Assembly (NCBI GenBank): GCA_002418885.1
Contig: DIEZ01000061.1
Location: 1-50,745, forward strand
Length of the DNA stretch: 50,745 nt
From: Syntrophaceae bacterium UBA5761
GTDB taxonomy: Bacteria > Desulfobacterota > Syntrophia > Syntrophales > UBA4778
Direction: 5' to 3'
Shown here: positions 1 to 9,211 of the stretch, piece by piece
How the letters are laid out: each line of letters opens with the position of its first letter
How positions within the stretch are numbered: position 1 is the stretch's first letter
Notes under the pieces: generated by a model
What the model saw: only the letters and a program-made list of their open reading frames with translations
What the model was told of the DNA's origin: nothing
Database searches by the model: none
Made by a program: the position numbers and the translations under genes

Positions 1-336
1 AGTTGTGAATATTTTCATATAAATGCCAAGGCCAACAAGGGCAACGGTGGCGAAGATGCTAAATTGCTGGACGATCTTCTTGCTTCTGTTAGCGAAGTTG
101 AATATCTTGTTTAACGTAAAGTTCGTTATCATGCCGGAAAAATAGGCGAGAGCAGAGGAGATGAAGTACCAGACGTGCATGTATTCTGTTAAGGAATACA
201 GTACAATAAAGTCGACAATGGTGGCAATGCCTGCAAGGAAAATATACCTGACAAAGTAAACGTAGTTGCTTTTCAGCTTGGCGACGATGAAACTCGAAAA
301 GATCGTTGACCGATGAACTACTTGGTTCTTTCCCAT
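1..336 (-). CDS. GtrA family membrane protein (3' end beyond the window)
   Basis: Translation from the ATG at 336 gives 112 residues that run off the left edge. They read as a GtrA-type protein: a short basic N-terminus, then hydrophobic helices including YVYFVRYIFLAGIATIVDF and a second segment with FSGMITNFTLNKIFNF, the family's N-F-x-x-N/x-x-F pattern. GtrA proteins are small four-helix membrane proteins thought to flip polyprenyl-linked sugars for cell-surface glycan decoration. An in-frame TAA lies about ten codons upstream, so this ATG is the only reasonable start; its ribosome site is weak. It lies downstream of a GT39-type glycosyltransferase on the same strand, the usual GtrA context. 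Family call is confident; the substrate is unknown. Confidence 0.85.
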   Translation of the reverse strand, partial: MGKNQVVHRSTIFSSFIVAKLKSNYVYFVRYIFLAGIATIVDFIVLYSLTEYMHVWYFISSALAYFSGMITNFTLNKIFNFANRSKKIVQQFSIFATVALVGLGIYMKIFTT

Positions 337-478
337 TTCCGCACCGTTTGAATACCAAGTTTTTTAACAAATCGACAGAATGGGAAATATTTTGAGCCAT
401 TCTGTAAAATCTTTGCCGTCCCTCAAGATGCCCTGAAATGCGTATGGTAACCCTTAAACATGATGTATGGTGACTTGT

Positions 479-2290
479 TCAATTTCTGTCGTCAATCAGA
501 ATATCGGTACACTGCCGTACAGAGGTTTTCTTAAGCCATAAAAAGTAGGTCCCTACTCGCCTCAAGGAATACTCCTCGGCAAGATAGTCTTTCATGTCTT
601 TTGATAGCAACCACTTCAGTTGGTCATAGGTATTGACTGTCAATCCGGCGATGATAGCTGATGGTTTTTGACGCACAACGAATTCACGAAACCGTTCAGG
701 GGATTCCCACACTTGCCATCCGCCTGAAATGATTTTCCGATCCCGAAGTTCGTATGTAAATTGCGGTGTTGCCGCTACACTATCCCCGCTTCGGGTCTGG
801 TGTCGGACCATCTCGACAACTTCATCCTTTCCGCTGGCGCCGTATTCGGTCGATGTCCTGTACGATGCGAGCTGCTGCTGGATATCCAGAGAAGTCATCG
901 TGACGAAAGAACCGACCAACAGACAGGTGATGAATATTCGGCGCGGATGACTCTTCTGCGAATAGAGCGCGACGATTACGCCAATCATGGTCGGCAGTCC
1001 ATAAAGCGGTAAAAAATTTGCAAGGGCATGCTTTGTGAGAGTACGTACGCCGTCAGCAGACAATAACATCTCTTTCAACCGGAGATTCAAAAAATATAGC
1101 GGATCCTGCGTGAAAAAAAGCAAAAAAACAACCGTAAATAATAGACTTACACCGAATACACAAAATGCCCTGCCATCCAATTCTCCGATGAATCTGGAGA
1201 AAAAGAATCCCGAGAAGAGGCACAAAGAAGGGAGAATCGCATCATGATATCGCGGGAATCCCCAATTAGTTCCTCCGATAAGCGCGTAGCCGATGAAATA
1301 GAAGAGGTTAACTCCAATCAGCAATAAGATCAGGCTATCCTTATCCGACCCGCGTCTGTGCTTTCCGGCAATCATCCAGGAACTGTAAAGCCATTGGAAG
1401 ATGAAATAAGGGGAGAACCAAACCATGATGATGATAACATGGCGGACGCTCTGAAAATTAAAAGAATGATCCGAGACGACGAGGTGGGAAAAGAGAGCGG
1501 TCCACGGCGCAAGAATGACGGCCATGCAGGATTCTTTTCCCCAGAGCAAGGACGAAATCATTATCCAGCTAACCAGAAACCCCAGCAGCCCCACCACGAC
1601 CCCGAGGAGATTCAAGGGCCATGGCTTGTGAGCACGCCTTCTCTCCAGTACCATCATAAGCAAAATACCGGCGCAAAGAGCTGCGACCAGGACAATGCTC
1701 GATGTCACTTTCGCCCAAAAGCACAAGCCCACCCCCAATGCCAGCATGGCTGTATTTCTGAAATGGGGGGAGAGGGTGTTCATGGCAACTGAATGGATTA
1801 TGAAAGCAAAGACAAGGGGCAAAAGGGAGGTGTCCGCTACATCCATACTGAGAACGCCTTGAATACAGACGGGACTCACAAAATAAGAAGTCGCCGCCCA
1901 AATAGCCGCGTCGCGGTCAAAAAGGACGTTCGCCGTGCGGAACAAAAGAAGACCCGTGGCGAGGCAGCAGAGGATATTGCCGATTCTGGCGACAACGACA
2001 CTCGAACCGAGGAATTTGAATAAAATTGTCAAGAAAAAGGGATACAAAGGAGGATGATCTAATAGCCACTCTTTGTTGATACCCTGTGCCCAATTCCGTG
2101 CCGCATCTATGCTTATGTAATCCCATTCAGCCAAAGGGGTCGCTATCTTGGTTAAAGTCCCCAGAAAAAACAGCGCTAAAGCGATAAGCAGAAAGAAGGA
2201 CGACCTGTCAACTGTGTGTTTAATTGAGCTTTTTTGAGATAACTGACAGAGCACATTTTGATCGACCACCTTTTGTACCCCTCTGTGCAT
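479..2290 (-). CDS. GT39/ArnT-like integral membrane glycosyltransferase
   Basis: A 603-residue protein with a short cytoplasmic N-terminus and about eleven hydrophobic segments, followed by a soluble C-terminal part (about 480-603). Two features mark the GT-C fold of the PMT/GT39 group: an acidic E55-W-D57 in the first extracytoplasmic loop, where the catalytic carboxylate sits, and the D78-H-P-P-L-Y83 motif just after. Such enzymes use polyprenyl-phosphate sugars on the outer face of the inner membrane. The next gene downstream is a GtrA-type flippase and the one upstream is a methyltransferase, fitting a surface glycan modification set. Codon use is more A/T-rich than in the rest of the window. 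The acceptor and sugar cannot be told. Confidence 0.8.
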   Translation of the reverse strand: MHRGVQKVVDQNVLCQLSQKSSIKHTVDRSSFFLLIALALFFLGTLTKIATPLAEWDYISIDAARNWAQGINKEWLLDHPPLYPFFLTILFKFLGSSVVVARIGNILCCLATGLLLFRTANVLFDRDAAIWAATSYFVSPVCIQGVLSMDVADTSLLPLVFAFIIHSVAMNTLSPHFRNTAMLALGVGLCFWAKVTSSIVLVAALCAGILLMMVLERRRAHKPWPLNLLGVVVGLLGFLVSWIMISSLLWGKESCMAVILAPWTALFSHLVVSDHSFNFQSVRHVIIIMVWFSPYFIFQWLYSSWMIAGKHRRGSDKDSLILLLIGVNLFYFIGYALIGGTNWGFPRYHDAILPSLCLFSGFFFSRFIGELDGRAFCVFGVSLLFTVVFLLFFTQDPLYFLNLRLKEMLLSADGVRTLTKHALANFLPLYGLPTMIGVIVALYSQKSHPRRIFITCLLVGSFVTMTSLDIQQQLASYRTSTEYGASGKDEVVEMVRHQTRSGDSVAATPQFTYELRDRKIISGGWQVWESPERFREFVVRQKPSAIIAGLTVNTYDQLKWLLSKDMKDYLAEEYSLRRVGTYFLWLKKTSVRQCTDILIDDRN

Positions 2291-2322
2291 ACAGGCCCTA
2301 TAGGTATAATTATCGGTATTTT

Positions 2323-2997
2323 CTATACAATTTTCTCATGAGATGCTTCGATAAAAAGTGTACCGCTAAACAATTTTGGATATCTATACGCCAAGAACGG
2401 TAATCTTTCTCCGTAACCCCAGCATTGCTCCGTTCTTAACCCTACTTGAGAAGGTCTACCTACGATAGAAGAAACCGTAAAAACATGCAGATGCTTTTCA
2501 TCTGTCACTTCAGGATGAGGTATCTGTCCTCTTAACAGTTGTAAGCGGTATCGCCAGTAAGCGAGATTAGGGACTGAAATTAACACCTTTCCGGATATTT
2601 TGAGCACGCGCCCTATCTCAATTAGGGCATGATGAATATCATAAACATGCTCAATAGTTTCCAAGCAAACAATAGCGTCGTAGGATTCATCGGCAACAGG
2701 AAGATTCTCGGTATCAATGTCTATTTGCCAATAACGGTCCAAATATTTTTTGGCATGCTCGATAGCAACCGAGGAAGCATCAATTCCGTCAACATATACT
2801 TTTAGCTGATTTCTCTTGATAAGTTTTGCCAAGTAAGCAGGTCCACAACCTACGTCTAATATCCGTTCCGGCTTGTTTTTCTTCACCCACTCAAGGGCTA
2901 CTTGAATTCGTGGTGAACTCTCCAACTCACTGAAATCGGAGTTAAATTCTTTCCAACAAGAATCATGAAATGCCTCTAATGGCGAGATTCTATTCAT
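2323..2997 (-). CDS. class I SAM-dependent methyltransferase
   Basis: 224 residues with a Rossmann-type SAM-binding motif I, LDVGCG, at 47-52, an acidic motif II region near VDGIDAS, and a Methyltransf_11-like core with YDAIVCLETIEHV before the PNLAYWRYR stretch. The order resembles MetW/UbiG-like enzymes. The start ATG at 2997 has AAGGATGA about eight bases upstream. The stop is 33 bp before the membrane glycosyltransferase, so the two are probably co-transcribed, suggesting a sugar or lipid-linked substrate. The C-terminus (about 165-224) is less typical. Substrate unknown. Confidence 0.8.
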   Translation of the reverse strand: MNRISPLEAFHDSCWKEFNSDFSELESSPRIQVALEWVKKNKPERILDVGCGPAYLAKLIKRNQLKVYVDGIDASSVAIEHAKKYLDRYWQIDIDTENLPVADESYDAIVCLETIEHVYDIHHALIEIGRVLKISGKVLISVPNLAYWRYRLQLLRGQIPHPEVTDEKHLHVFTVSSIVGRPSQVGLRTEQCWGYGERLPFLAYRYPKLFSGTLFIEASHEKIV

Positions 2998-3093
2998 ACG
3001 TCAATGTCATCCTTTCTTGAAGGCCTGTCTCAACCATGAAGCCGAACCGGACTGTAAGAATCAAGTCCAACTCCGATGAAAATACCTACCGCT

Positions 3094-3114
3094 GTTCGGT
3101 ATGGCATGCCGAAC
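3094..3114. repeat. near-perfect inverted repeat in a 463-bp intergenic gap
   Basis: Arms GTTCGGTATG and CATGCCGAAC flank a single central G, with one G-T mismatch/wobble. It lies between the minus-strand methyltransferase (start 2997) and the plus-strand GH57-GT5 gene (start 3461). No T-run follows on either strand, so it is not an intrinsic terminator; a dimeric-regulator operator is possible. Apart from this and the promoter at 3349-3377 I see nothing in 2998-3460. Confidence 0.4.
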
Positions 3115-3348
3115 GGTAAAAATGATCAGGCCGGACAATCCAAAAGAGAACCTTGAAGCGGGCAGATGATAGCAAAATTATTGAGATTGTGCACCTTGTT
3201 TGTTGATCGTGACACCCCGGGGCGTCGATGGAAATGGTCGGCAAGGCCTGGTCAAAATATCCCCGCTCGGTTTTAACCGGCAGCCTTATCGGTCATGTAA
3301 GTTTCGGCGAACGAGTTCTCCCATGACCGACTTTCCCGACTTTTCCCG

Positions 3349-3377
3349 TTGACACTACCGGTTCTGTTCCCTAATAT
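3349..3377 (+). promoter_or_regulatory. sigma-70-type promoter for the GH57-GT5 operon
   Basis: A perfect -35 TTGACA (3349-3354) is separated by 17 bp from TAATAT (3372-3377, four of six consensus positions). The predicted start of transcription is near 3384, giving a leader of about 77 nt before the ATG at 3461. Confidence 0.6.
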
Positions 3378-3460
3378 AGCGATAACACATTGTCGGGGCG
3401 GGCAGGCACCATCTGCATTACCGCCGCATCGCTTCAGTCTCCAAACCAGGATATTCGGTC

Positions 3461-6163
3461 ATGCCTCTTTTGACGCTTTATTTCCAGCTGCACCAGCCTT
3501 TCCGGCTTCATCCGGACAGGGAGGAGTTCCTCTGGGATGAATTGAACAGGGACGTCTTCCTCAAGGTATCCGAGAAATGCTATCTCCCGGCGACACGTCT
3601 TTTCATCGAACTCATCAAACAATACCCGGATTTCAAGATAACCCTCAGCATGTCGGGGACCTTCCTCGAGCAGGCGGAACTCTATCGGCCTGAGGTCATC
3701 AAGGCCCTTCGGGACCTCCGTGAGGCAGGAGAAGCCCGACACCAGGTGGAATTCCTCGAAGAGACGTATTACCACTCGCTGGCAAGCCTTTTCGCTGACC
3801 CTGAAAAGAAAGAATTCAGGGAGCAGATTGTCATGCATCGGGAGATCATGAAGCGGCTCTTCGGCGTCCTTCCGGCGTCCTTCCGGAACACCGAGCTGAT
3901 GTACAATAACGAGATCGCCAAGGTCGTGGCGGACATGGGTTACAAGGCAATGCTTTGCGAAAAGAGGGACGATATGTTCCTCTCGGGGCACCGCCCGATC
4001 TCACCTAACGCCGTGTTCCGTGCCAAGGGCACACAGCTCATAGTCATACCGAGAAACAGGGAACTGAGCGACGACGTCGCCTACCGTTTCCCCCACCATC
4101 CGATCACGGCGGACGAATATGCCCGAAACATAGCGCTCATCGACGGCGAGGCCGTTCTTTTGGGTTACGACTTCGAACACATCGGAGAACACATCTGGGA
4201 GGACAAGGGGATTTTTGAGTTCTGGAGACGGCTCCCCGAGGCACTCGCGAAGCATCCCAACGTCATCCCCGCAAACCCGACGGAAGTTGCAGAGCGGTTC
4301 AGGAACGCCGAATGCCCGGTCGCAGACATCCACGGCCTCTCCACGTCATCCTGGGCCGACGCGGGCCGGGACACCTTCGGGTGGTTGGGAACGATGACCC
4401 AGTATGACATATTCAAAGACATCGAGGGAATGGAGAAGGAAGTCAGAAAGGCCGGCGGGACGCTTTTGCGAAAATGGCGTCACCTGACGACCTCCGACCA
4501 CATCTATTTTCTCCATGAGCGGGTCGGGGAGGATTACGCCGTTCATTCCTATTTCAACCCTTACGGGGGCTCGATAACTCAGGCCACTCACGTTCTCACG
4601 AGAAAGATCGATATGTTACAGGTTGCCTTGCGCCAATTCCATACCCTGAAGAAAAAGGAAACGACGGCCGTGCTCATCGTCACACCGGAAACTGGAAGGT
4701 TGCCGGAGGACATGGGGGTGCTGGCAAAATACATTTCGGGGAAGAGCGGCGGGCAGGGAGAGATGATATCGGCCCTCTGTGAAGGACTCATCGATCGCGG
4801 GATAGAGGTGCATCTGGCGACGCTAAACCTGAAAAAAAGGTTTCAACGGGAGGCCCAACTGAGCGAAAGCCAGTGGCGTGAGATTCGTTATAAGATCGAC
4901 CCTGAGAAGATACACCTCGTGAGCTCCGCCGTCTTCGCCAACCTTTTGAGCCCTTACGCCGGGAACCCTTTGCTGACGGCGGCGGAATTCCAGAGGGAAG
5001 TTACGAACCACATCATCAAAGAAGTGAGTGCCAAAAGCGAAGGAAGGCTGATCGTCCACAGCCACGACTGGATGGCGGGAGGCGATATTACGGCCCATGC
5101 GAAGTATGCAGGAATTCCCGTCCTCCATACGGTCCACAATGTCTTCACCGGCCATGTCCCTCTTGAGATGCTCATGGGGGTAGAACTTGACCATTTCACC
5201 GAACACCTTTACTTCTCCGAGGAGTATGGAAAGATCTGTGTCGACTGCCAGGCGACGGCGATCAAAAGCGCCACCCTTATCAACTTCGTCGGCCACAGGT
5301 TTCTCCAGGAGGTCGTGGAGGATTATTTCATGGACCGGCCGATCGTCCCGTACAGTGTCCGTCAGGAGGTGAAGGAAAAATACTATGCCGGCGCCTCCCT
5401 ATCCATCATGAACGCGCCGTCGCTGGCGATGTACCCGGAACGATGCCGTTACTGCGTCAGGAACTACGGCCCCGACGACGACATCCTGGAGGCGAAGAGG
5501 ATACACCGCGTGGAGTTCCAGAAGCGGACGGGACTTATCGTCAATCCGGATGCCATTCTGTTCTTCTGGCCTTCCAGGCTTGACCCGATTCAGAAGGGCG
5601 TCGAGATACTCGAAGACATCGCCTTTAAGTTCTGCATCGAGCACGGCGACGTTCAAATCGCCGTCGTGGGGAGCGGCGTAGGAGACGACCACACCCATGA
5701 AGAGATTATGGGGCGGATCGCCTGGGCGTCGGGGGGCAAGATCGTATACTATCCCTTCTCTGAAGAACTCTCCATGCTCGGTTATGCCGCGGCGAGCGAC
5801 GTCTTCGGCTGCTCCCTCTACGAGCCTTGCGGACAGATCGACCAGATCGGAAACCTCTTCGGCGCAACAGCGACGAACCGCGACACGGGCGGCTATCATG
5901 ATAAAATTCGCGAGTTGAGATTGGCGACGGACGGATTCCCACGGGACGTGGGAAACGGATTTCTGTTCAGAGATTACGACTCGGGGGGACTCTGGTACGG
6001 TATGGAGAAGAGCGTTCAGTTCCACCGAAGGCCACCGGATGTCCGGGAACCCCAGATACGGAGGATCATGAAAGAGGCCCGCGAGAAATACAGCCTCGAC
6101 AGCATGGTCAATTCCTACATCGCGGTTTATGAAAGGTTGAACGGAGGAAAACCGCTTGCATGA
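3461..6163 (+). CDS. GH57 glucanase / GT5 glycogen synthase fusion protein
   Basis: 900 residues in two halves. Residues 1-~390 are glycoside hydrolase family 57: HQP near residue 11, the nucleophile motif FRNTEL with E145, the acid/base region GYDFEHIGEH (236-244) and STSSWAD near 285. The last region resembles the archaeal alpha-amylase-like GH57 group rather than GH57 branching enzymes. Residues ~395-900 are a GT5 glycogen/starch synthase: a glycine-rich acceptor/ADP-glucose loop SGGQGEM, HSHDWMAG, and a C-terminal EPCGQIDQIG followed by TGGYHD. The enzyme therefore combines alpha-glucan cleavage or transfer with glucan elongation in one cytoplasmic chain. The ATG follows a strong promoter. 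A transglutaminase-like gene starts about 30 bp downstream. Domain calls are secure; which reaction the GH57 half performs is inference. Confidence 0.9.
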   Translation: MPLLTLYFQLHQPFRLHPDREEFLWDELNRDVFLKVSEKCYLPATRLFIELIKQYPDFKITLSMSGTFLEQAELYRPEVIKALRDLREAGEARHQVEFLEETYYHSLASLFADPEKKEFREQIVMHREIMKRLFGVLPASFRNTELMYNNEIAKVVADMGYKAMLCEKRDDMFLSGHRPISPNAVFRAKGTQLIVIPRNRELSDDVAYRFPHHPITADEYARNIALIDGEAVLLGYDFEHIGEHIWEDKGIFEFWRRLPEALAKHPNVIPANPTEVAERFRNAECPVADIHGLSTSSWADAGRDTFGWLGTMTQYDIFKDIEGMEKEVRKAGGTLLRKWRHLTTSDHIYFLHERVGEDYAVHSYFNPYGGSITQATHVLTRKIDMLQVALRQFHTLKKKETTAVLIVTPETGRLPEDMGVLAKYISGKSGGQGEMISALCEGLIDRGIEVHLATLNLKKRFQREAQLSESQWREIRYKIDPEKIHLVSSAVFANLLSPYAGNPLLTAAEFQREVTNHIIKEVSAKSEGRLIVHSHDWMAGGDITAHAKYAGIPVLHTVHNVFTGHVPLEMLMGVELDHFTEHLYFSEEYGKICVDCQATAIKSATLINFVGHRFLQEVVEDYFMDRPIVPYSVRQEVKEKYYAGASLSIMNAPSLAMYPERCRYCVRNYGPDDDILEAKRIHRVEFQKRTGLIVNPDAILFFWPSRLDPIQKGVEILEDIAFKFCIEHGDVQIAVVGSGVGDDHTHEEIMGRIAWASGGKIVYYPFSEELSMLGYAAASDVFGCSLYEPCGQIDQIGNLFGATATNRDTGGYHDKIRELRLATDGFPRDVGNGFLFRDYDSGGLWYGMEKSVQFHRRPPDVREPQIRRIMKEAREKYSLDSMVNSYIAVYERLNGGKPLA

Positions 6164-6193
6164 GCTTGAAAAAATTCTGAAAGGATGAGCAGG

Positions 6194-6892
6194 ATGACGA
6201 AGACTTTACCCGAAGAAGATTTCGAGAAGTACCTGAGGCCGACCTGGTTCCTGGACAGCGATGAACCATCCGTCATCGAGTTCGCGAGGCAGGCCGTCGG
6301 CGACGCAAAGGACGACCGTGAAAAGGGTGTAAGACTCTTCTATGCGGTAAGGGAAGGGATACGCTACAACCCTTATGACATCGACTTGACCCGCAGGGGT
6401 CTCAAAGCGAGCGTCATTCTCTCGAGGCGTGAGGGGTACTGTGTGGCGAAGGCCGTCGTCCTGGCCGCTGCCGCAAGGGCCGTTGCCGTCCCGTCACGTC
6501 TCGGTTTTGCCGATGTCCGGAATCACCTGACCACGGAGCGCCTCAAGAGTCTGATGAACACGGATGTCTTCTTCTACCACGGCTACACGGAGCTTTTCCT
6601 GAACGGTCGCTGGGTCAAGGCGACACCGACCTTCAATATCTCGCTCTGCCGGCGCTTCGGTGTGAAGCCGCTCGAATTCGACGGCCTGAGCGACACCCTC
6701 TTTCATGAATTCGACAGCAAGGGCAACCGGCACATGGAATACGTCAACGACCGGGGAACCTTCGCCGACCTCCCCTACGAAACGATCGTCGAATCCTTCA
6801 GGACGCACTATCCCGGTTTCTTCAAAGGAGACGGGACGATGGTCACCGGCAATTTCGAGAAAGAGGCCCTGGAGGACCGCGGAAAGGCCTGA
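6194..6892 (+). CDS. transglutaminase-like cysteine protease-fold protein
   Basis: 232 residues. A transglutaminase core is visible: the cysteine in REGYCVAKA (C83), followed by an AAAARAVAVPSRLGFADV helix/strand, then H129 in FFYHGYTELF and the WVKATPTFN strand where the third catalytic position normally sits as D-P/A-T. Enzymes of this fold act as peptidases, amidases or cross-linkers. An in-frame ATG at 6185 lies directly against the GAAAGG ribosome site, whereas the ATG at 6194 is nine bases away, so I prefer 6194. It sits between the glucan enzyme and the adenylate cyclase with small gaps, suggesting one operon. No signal peptide, so it is probably cytoplasmic. The substrate is unknown. 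Confidence 0.8.
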   Translation: MTKTLPEEDFEKYLRPTWFLDSDEPSVIEFARQAVGDAKDDREKGVRLFYAVREGIRYNPYDIDLTRRGLKASVILSRREGYCVAKAVVLAAAARAVAVPSRLGFADVRNHLTTERLKSLMNTDVFFYHGYTELFLNGRWVKATPTFNISLCRRFGVKPLEFDGLSDTLFHEFDSKGNRHMEYVNDRGTFADLPYETIVESFRTHYPGFFKGDGTMVTGNFEKEALEDRGKA

Positions 6893-6930
6893 TTGCGGCA
6901 CCGACCATTTAGATTCCTGAAGGGACGGAC

Positions 6931-9078
6931 ATGCGACTCACAACTCTCCAGAGCCGGCGGGACAGGATAATCGCCGGTTTGACTCTCGCAACTCTTTCCT
7001 GGGCCGTGCTCCTTGTTCTATATTTCGGAAAATTTCTTGAGTCTTACGAGCTGAAGACATACGACCAGCTCTGCCGGTTCGATGCCCGGGATGCCGAAAA
7101 ACCCCGGCATACCGCTCTTGTGGCAGTGGACCAGGGCAGCCTCGAGGCGGCGGGCAAACAGGGAATAAACTGGCCCTGGCCGCGTCAGATGTACGCGCCG
7201 ATCGTAGAATTCTGCCTGGCGGCGGGTGCCCGGGCGGTGGTCTTCGACGTCCTTTTCACTGAACCTTCCTCGTACGGTGTCGAAGACGACTTGCTTCTCG
7301 CCGAAGCCCTGAAAAAGGGCCGCACCTTCCTTCCTGTGTTCCTGAGTCGCGAAGAGCGCCCCCAGCCGACCGACGAGAAGCCGCTTCTCGAACCCTTCCT
7401 CCTGTCTATGCACAACCGCCTTTCGCAGGCACACACCCCTTACAAGTCGGTCGTCATCCCTGTCGATGTCCTTGCCCGGAGCACCTATGGATTGGGCAAC
7501 GTCGAGATACCCCCGGACGCCGACGGGATATATCGCCGGATGCCGCTCGTTTTTCTCTACAGAAACGAGTGGATACCCGCCCTGGGGTTGAGCGCCTTCG
7601 CGTACGGGGGTGAAAAGATTCCCGCCACCCTCGAGGAAAACAGGCTTTCCGTCGCCGGGGTTTCCATCCCGCTCCTCAGTGACGGCAACTTTCTTCTCCG
7701 CTATTACGGAGACGGCCGTGAGTTCCCCCGGCTCTCGGCGTTCAACGTCATCCAATCGTATCTGGCCCTCCAGGAAGGGGCAGAACCTCTGTACTCACCT
7801 GAGTTGCTCCGGGACAAAATCGTTTTCCTGGGTTATACAGCCGCAGGCCTTTACGACCTGAAACCGACTCCGACCAGTTCCATCTACCCCGGGGCTGCGA
7901 TCCACGCCACGCTGGTGGAGAATCTCCTCAGAAGGGATTTTCGAACAAGAATTCCCACTCTCCCACTCCTCGCGCTGACTGCGGCGACAGCAGCAGCAGC
8001 CGCCCTGACCGTGATGCTCGTGGCAAGTTTCTGGAAGCTCAGCCTCCTGGTCGCCCTTTACGCCGTCGGCCTTGTGCTCCTCGACGTTACCGCCTTCGGC
8101 CGAAACTTGTGGATAGACGTGGTACTGCCCATCACAGGGTTGCTGTTGTCGTTCGCAACGGCGACCACCTTCAGTTACGCAACCGAGGGACGGCAGCGAC
8201 GCCAAATCAAGCAGATGTTTTCCCATTACATGTCCGACCTTCTCCTTGAGGACCTTCTGAAGAACCCCGACAAGCTCCGCTTGGGAGGGGAAAAACGGGT
8301 CCTCACGGTTTTTTTCTCCGACCTCGCCGGGTTCACAAGTCTTTCGGAAAAGCTCAAACCCGAGGAGGTCGTCTCCCTGCTGAACCGTTATCTTTCTGAA
8401 ATGACCGATATAATCATGGAGAGCGGAGGATTGATAGACAAGTACGAGGGCGACGCCATCATGGCCTTCTGGGGTGCGCCCATCCCCCAGGAGGACCACG
8501 CAGCCCGGGCCTGCTATGCCGCCCTCGACAACCAGCACCGCCTGGCGGAACTGCGGGAGGAATTCGCGGCAGCGGGACTGCCGCCGGTGTACGCCCGGAT
8601 CGGCATCAACACCGGAGAGATGATCATCGGCAACATGGGTTCGAGCAAACGGTTCGATTTCACGGTGATCGGAGACAACGTAAACCTCGCTTCCAGGCTG
8701 GAAGGCGCCGGGAAGGAATACGGTACCGGGATCATCATCAGCGAAGCGACCTTCAGTCAGGCTGCCGACCGGGTCGAGGTTAGGGAGCTGGACTTCCTGC
8801 AGGTCAAGGGTAAGGAAATCCCGGTACGAATCTACGAGCTTCTCTCGCGAAAGGGTGAACTGGAAGAGAAGATGAAGGAGGTGCGGGATTATTTCGAGAC
8901 AGGGCTCGCGCACTACCGCCGGCGGGAATGGGGTCCTGCCCTGGAGGCCTTCCGCAGGGCCCTTGCCGTCAGGCCCGACGACGGTCCTTCCCGGACCTAT
9001 ATCCGCAGGTGCGAAGAATTCCTGGAACAGCCGCCGCCCGACGATTGGGACGGCGTATACAGGTTGATGACGAAATAG
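6931..9078 (+). CDS. CHASE2-domain class III adenylate cyclase with TPR tail
   Basis: 715 residues: an N-terminal membrane anchor (~12-32), an extracytoplasmic CHASE2 sensor (~35-330, with the family's GYTAAGLYDL end), three membrane helices (~342-415), a class III nucleotide cyclase domain (~445-640) and a TPR-like C-terminus (~655-715). The metal-binding aspartates are D464 in FFSDLAGFTS and D508 in DKYEGDAIMAFWG, and the transition-state N/R are in VNLASRLEG. The K504 and D582 pattern fits ATP rather than GTP, so cAMP is the expected product. It is the third gene of a likely operon with glucan metabolism enzymes, which suggests that an envelope signal is coupled to carbon storage; that link is inference. 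Confidence 0.9.
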   Translation: MRLTTLQSRRDRIIAGLTLATLSWAVLLVLYFGKFLESYELKTYDQLCRFDARDAEKPRHTALVAVDQGSLEAAGKQGINWPWPRQMYAPIVEFCLAAGARAVVFDVLFTEPSSYGVEDDLLLAEALKKGRTFLPVFLSREERPQPTDEKPLLEPFLLSMHNRLSQAHTPYKSVVIPVDVLARSTYGLGNVEIPPDADGIYRRMPLVFLYRNEWIPALGLSAFAYGGEKIPATLEENRLSVAGVSIPLLSDGNFLLRYYGDGREFPRLSAFNVIQSYLALQEGAEPLYSPELLRDKIVFLGYTAAGLYDLKPTPTSSIYPGAAIHATLVENLLRRDFRTRIPTLPLLALTAATAAAAALTVMLVASFWKLSLLVALYAVGLVLLDVTAFGRNLWIDVVLPITGLLLSFATATTFSYATEGRQRRQIKQMFSHYMSDLLLEDLLKNPDKLRLGGEKRVLTVFFSDLAGFTSLSEKLKPEEVVSLLNRYLSEMTDIIMESGGLIDKYEGDAIMAFWGAPIPQEDHAARACYAALDNQHRLAELREEFAAAGLPPVYARIGINTGEMIIGNMGSSKRFDFTVIGDNVNLASRLEGAGKEYGTGIIISEATFSQAADRVEVRELDFLQVKGKEIPVRIYELLSRKGELEEKMKEVRDYFETGLAHYRRREWGPALEAFRRALAVRPDDGPSRTYIRRCEEFLEQPPPDDWDGVYRLMTK

Positions 9079-9153
9079 CGTCGGCAAGAAGGATAAAGCG
9101 GCGTCAGTGCGCCCCTAAGCGACGCCGAAGCATCGATTTCCTTACCTTAGTGC

Positions 9154-9182
9154 TTGAAGATAGAAGGAGTCGAATGTATAAG
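9154..9182 (+). promoter_or_regulatory. sigma-70-type promoter for the SH3-M48 pair
   Basis: TTGAAG (9154-9159), 17-bp spacer, TATAAG (9177-9182, five of six). Transcription would start near 9190, about 22 nt before the ATG at 9212, which has an AGGAGGG ribosome site. A 6-bp hairpin (GGCGTC/GACGCC) lies just upstream, after the cyclase stop, without a T-run. Confidence 0.5.
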
Positions 9183-9211
9183 TATAGGAACGATTATAGG
9201 CAGGAGGGTCT

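Noticed and set aside
3461..4660. GH57 glycogen branching enzyme
   Set aside because: The acid/base region (GYDFEHIGEH) resembles alpha-amylase-type GH57, not the branching-enzyme motif with W and F residues at this place.
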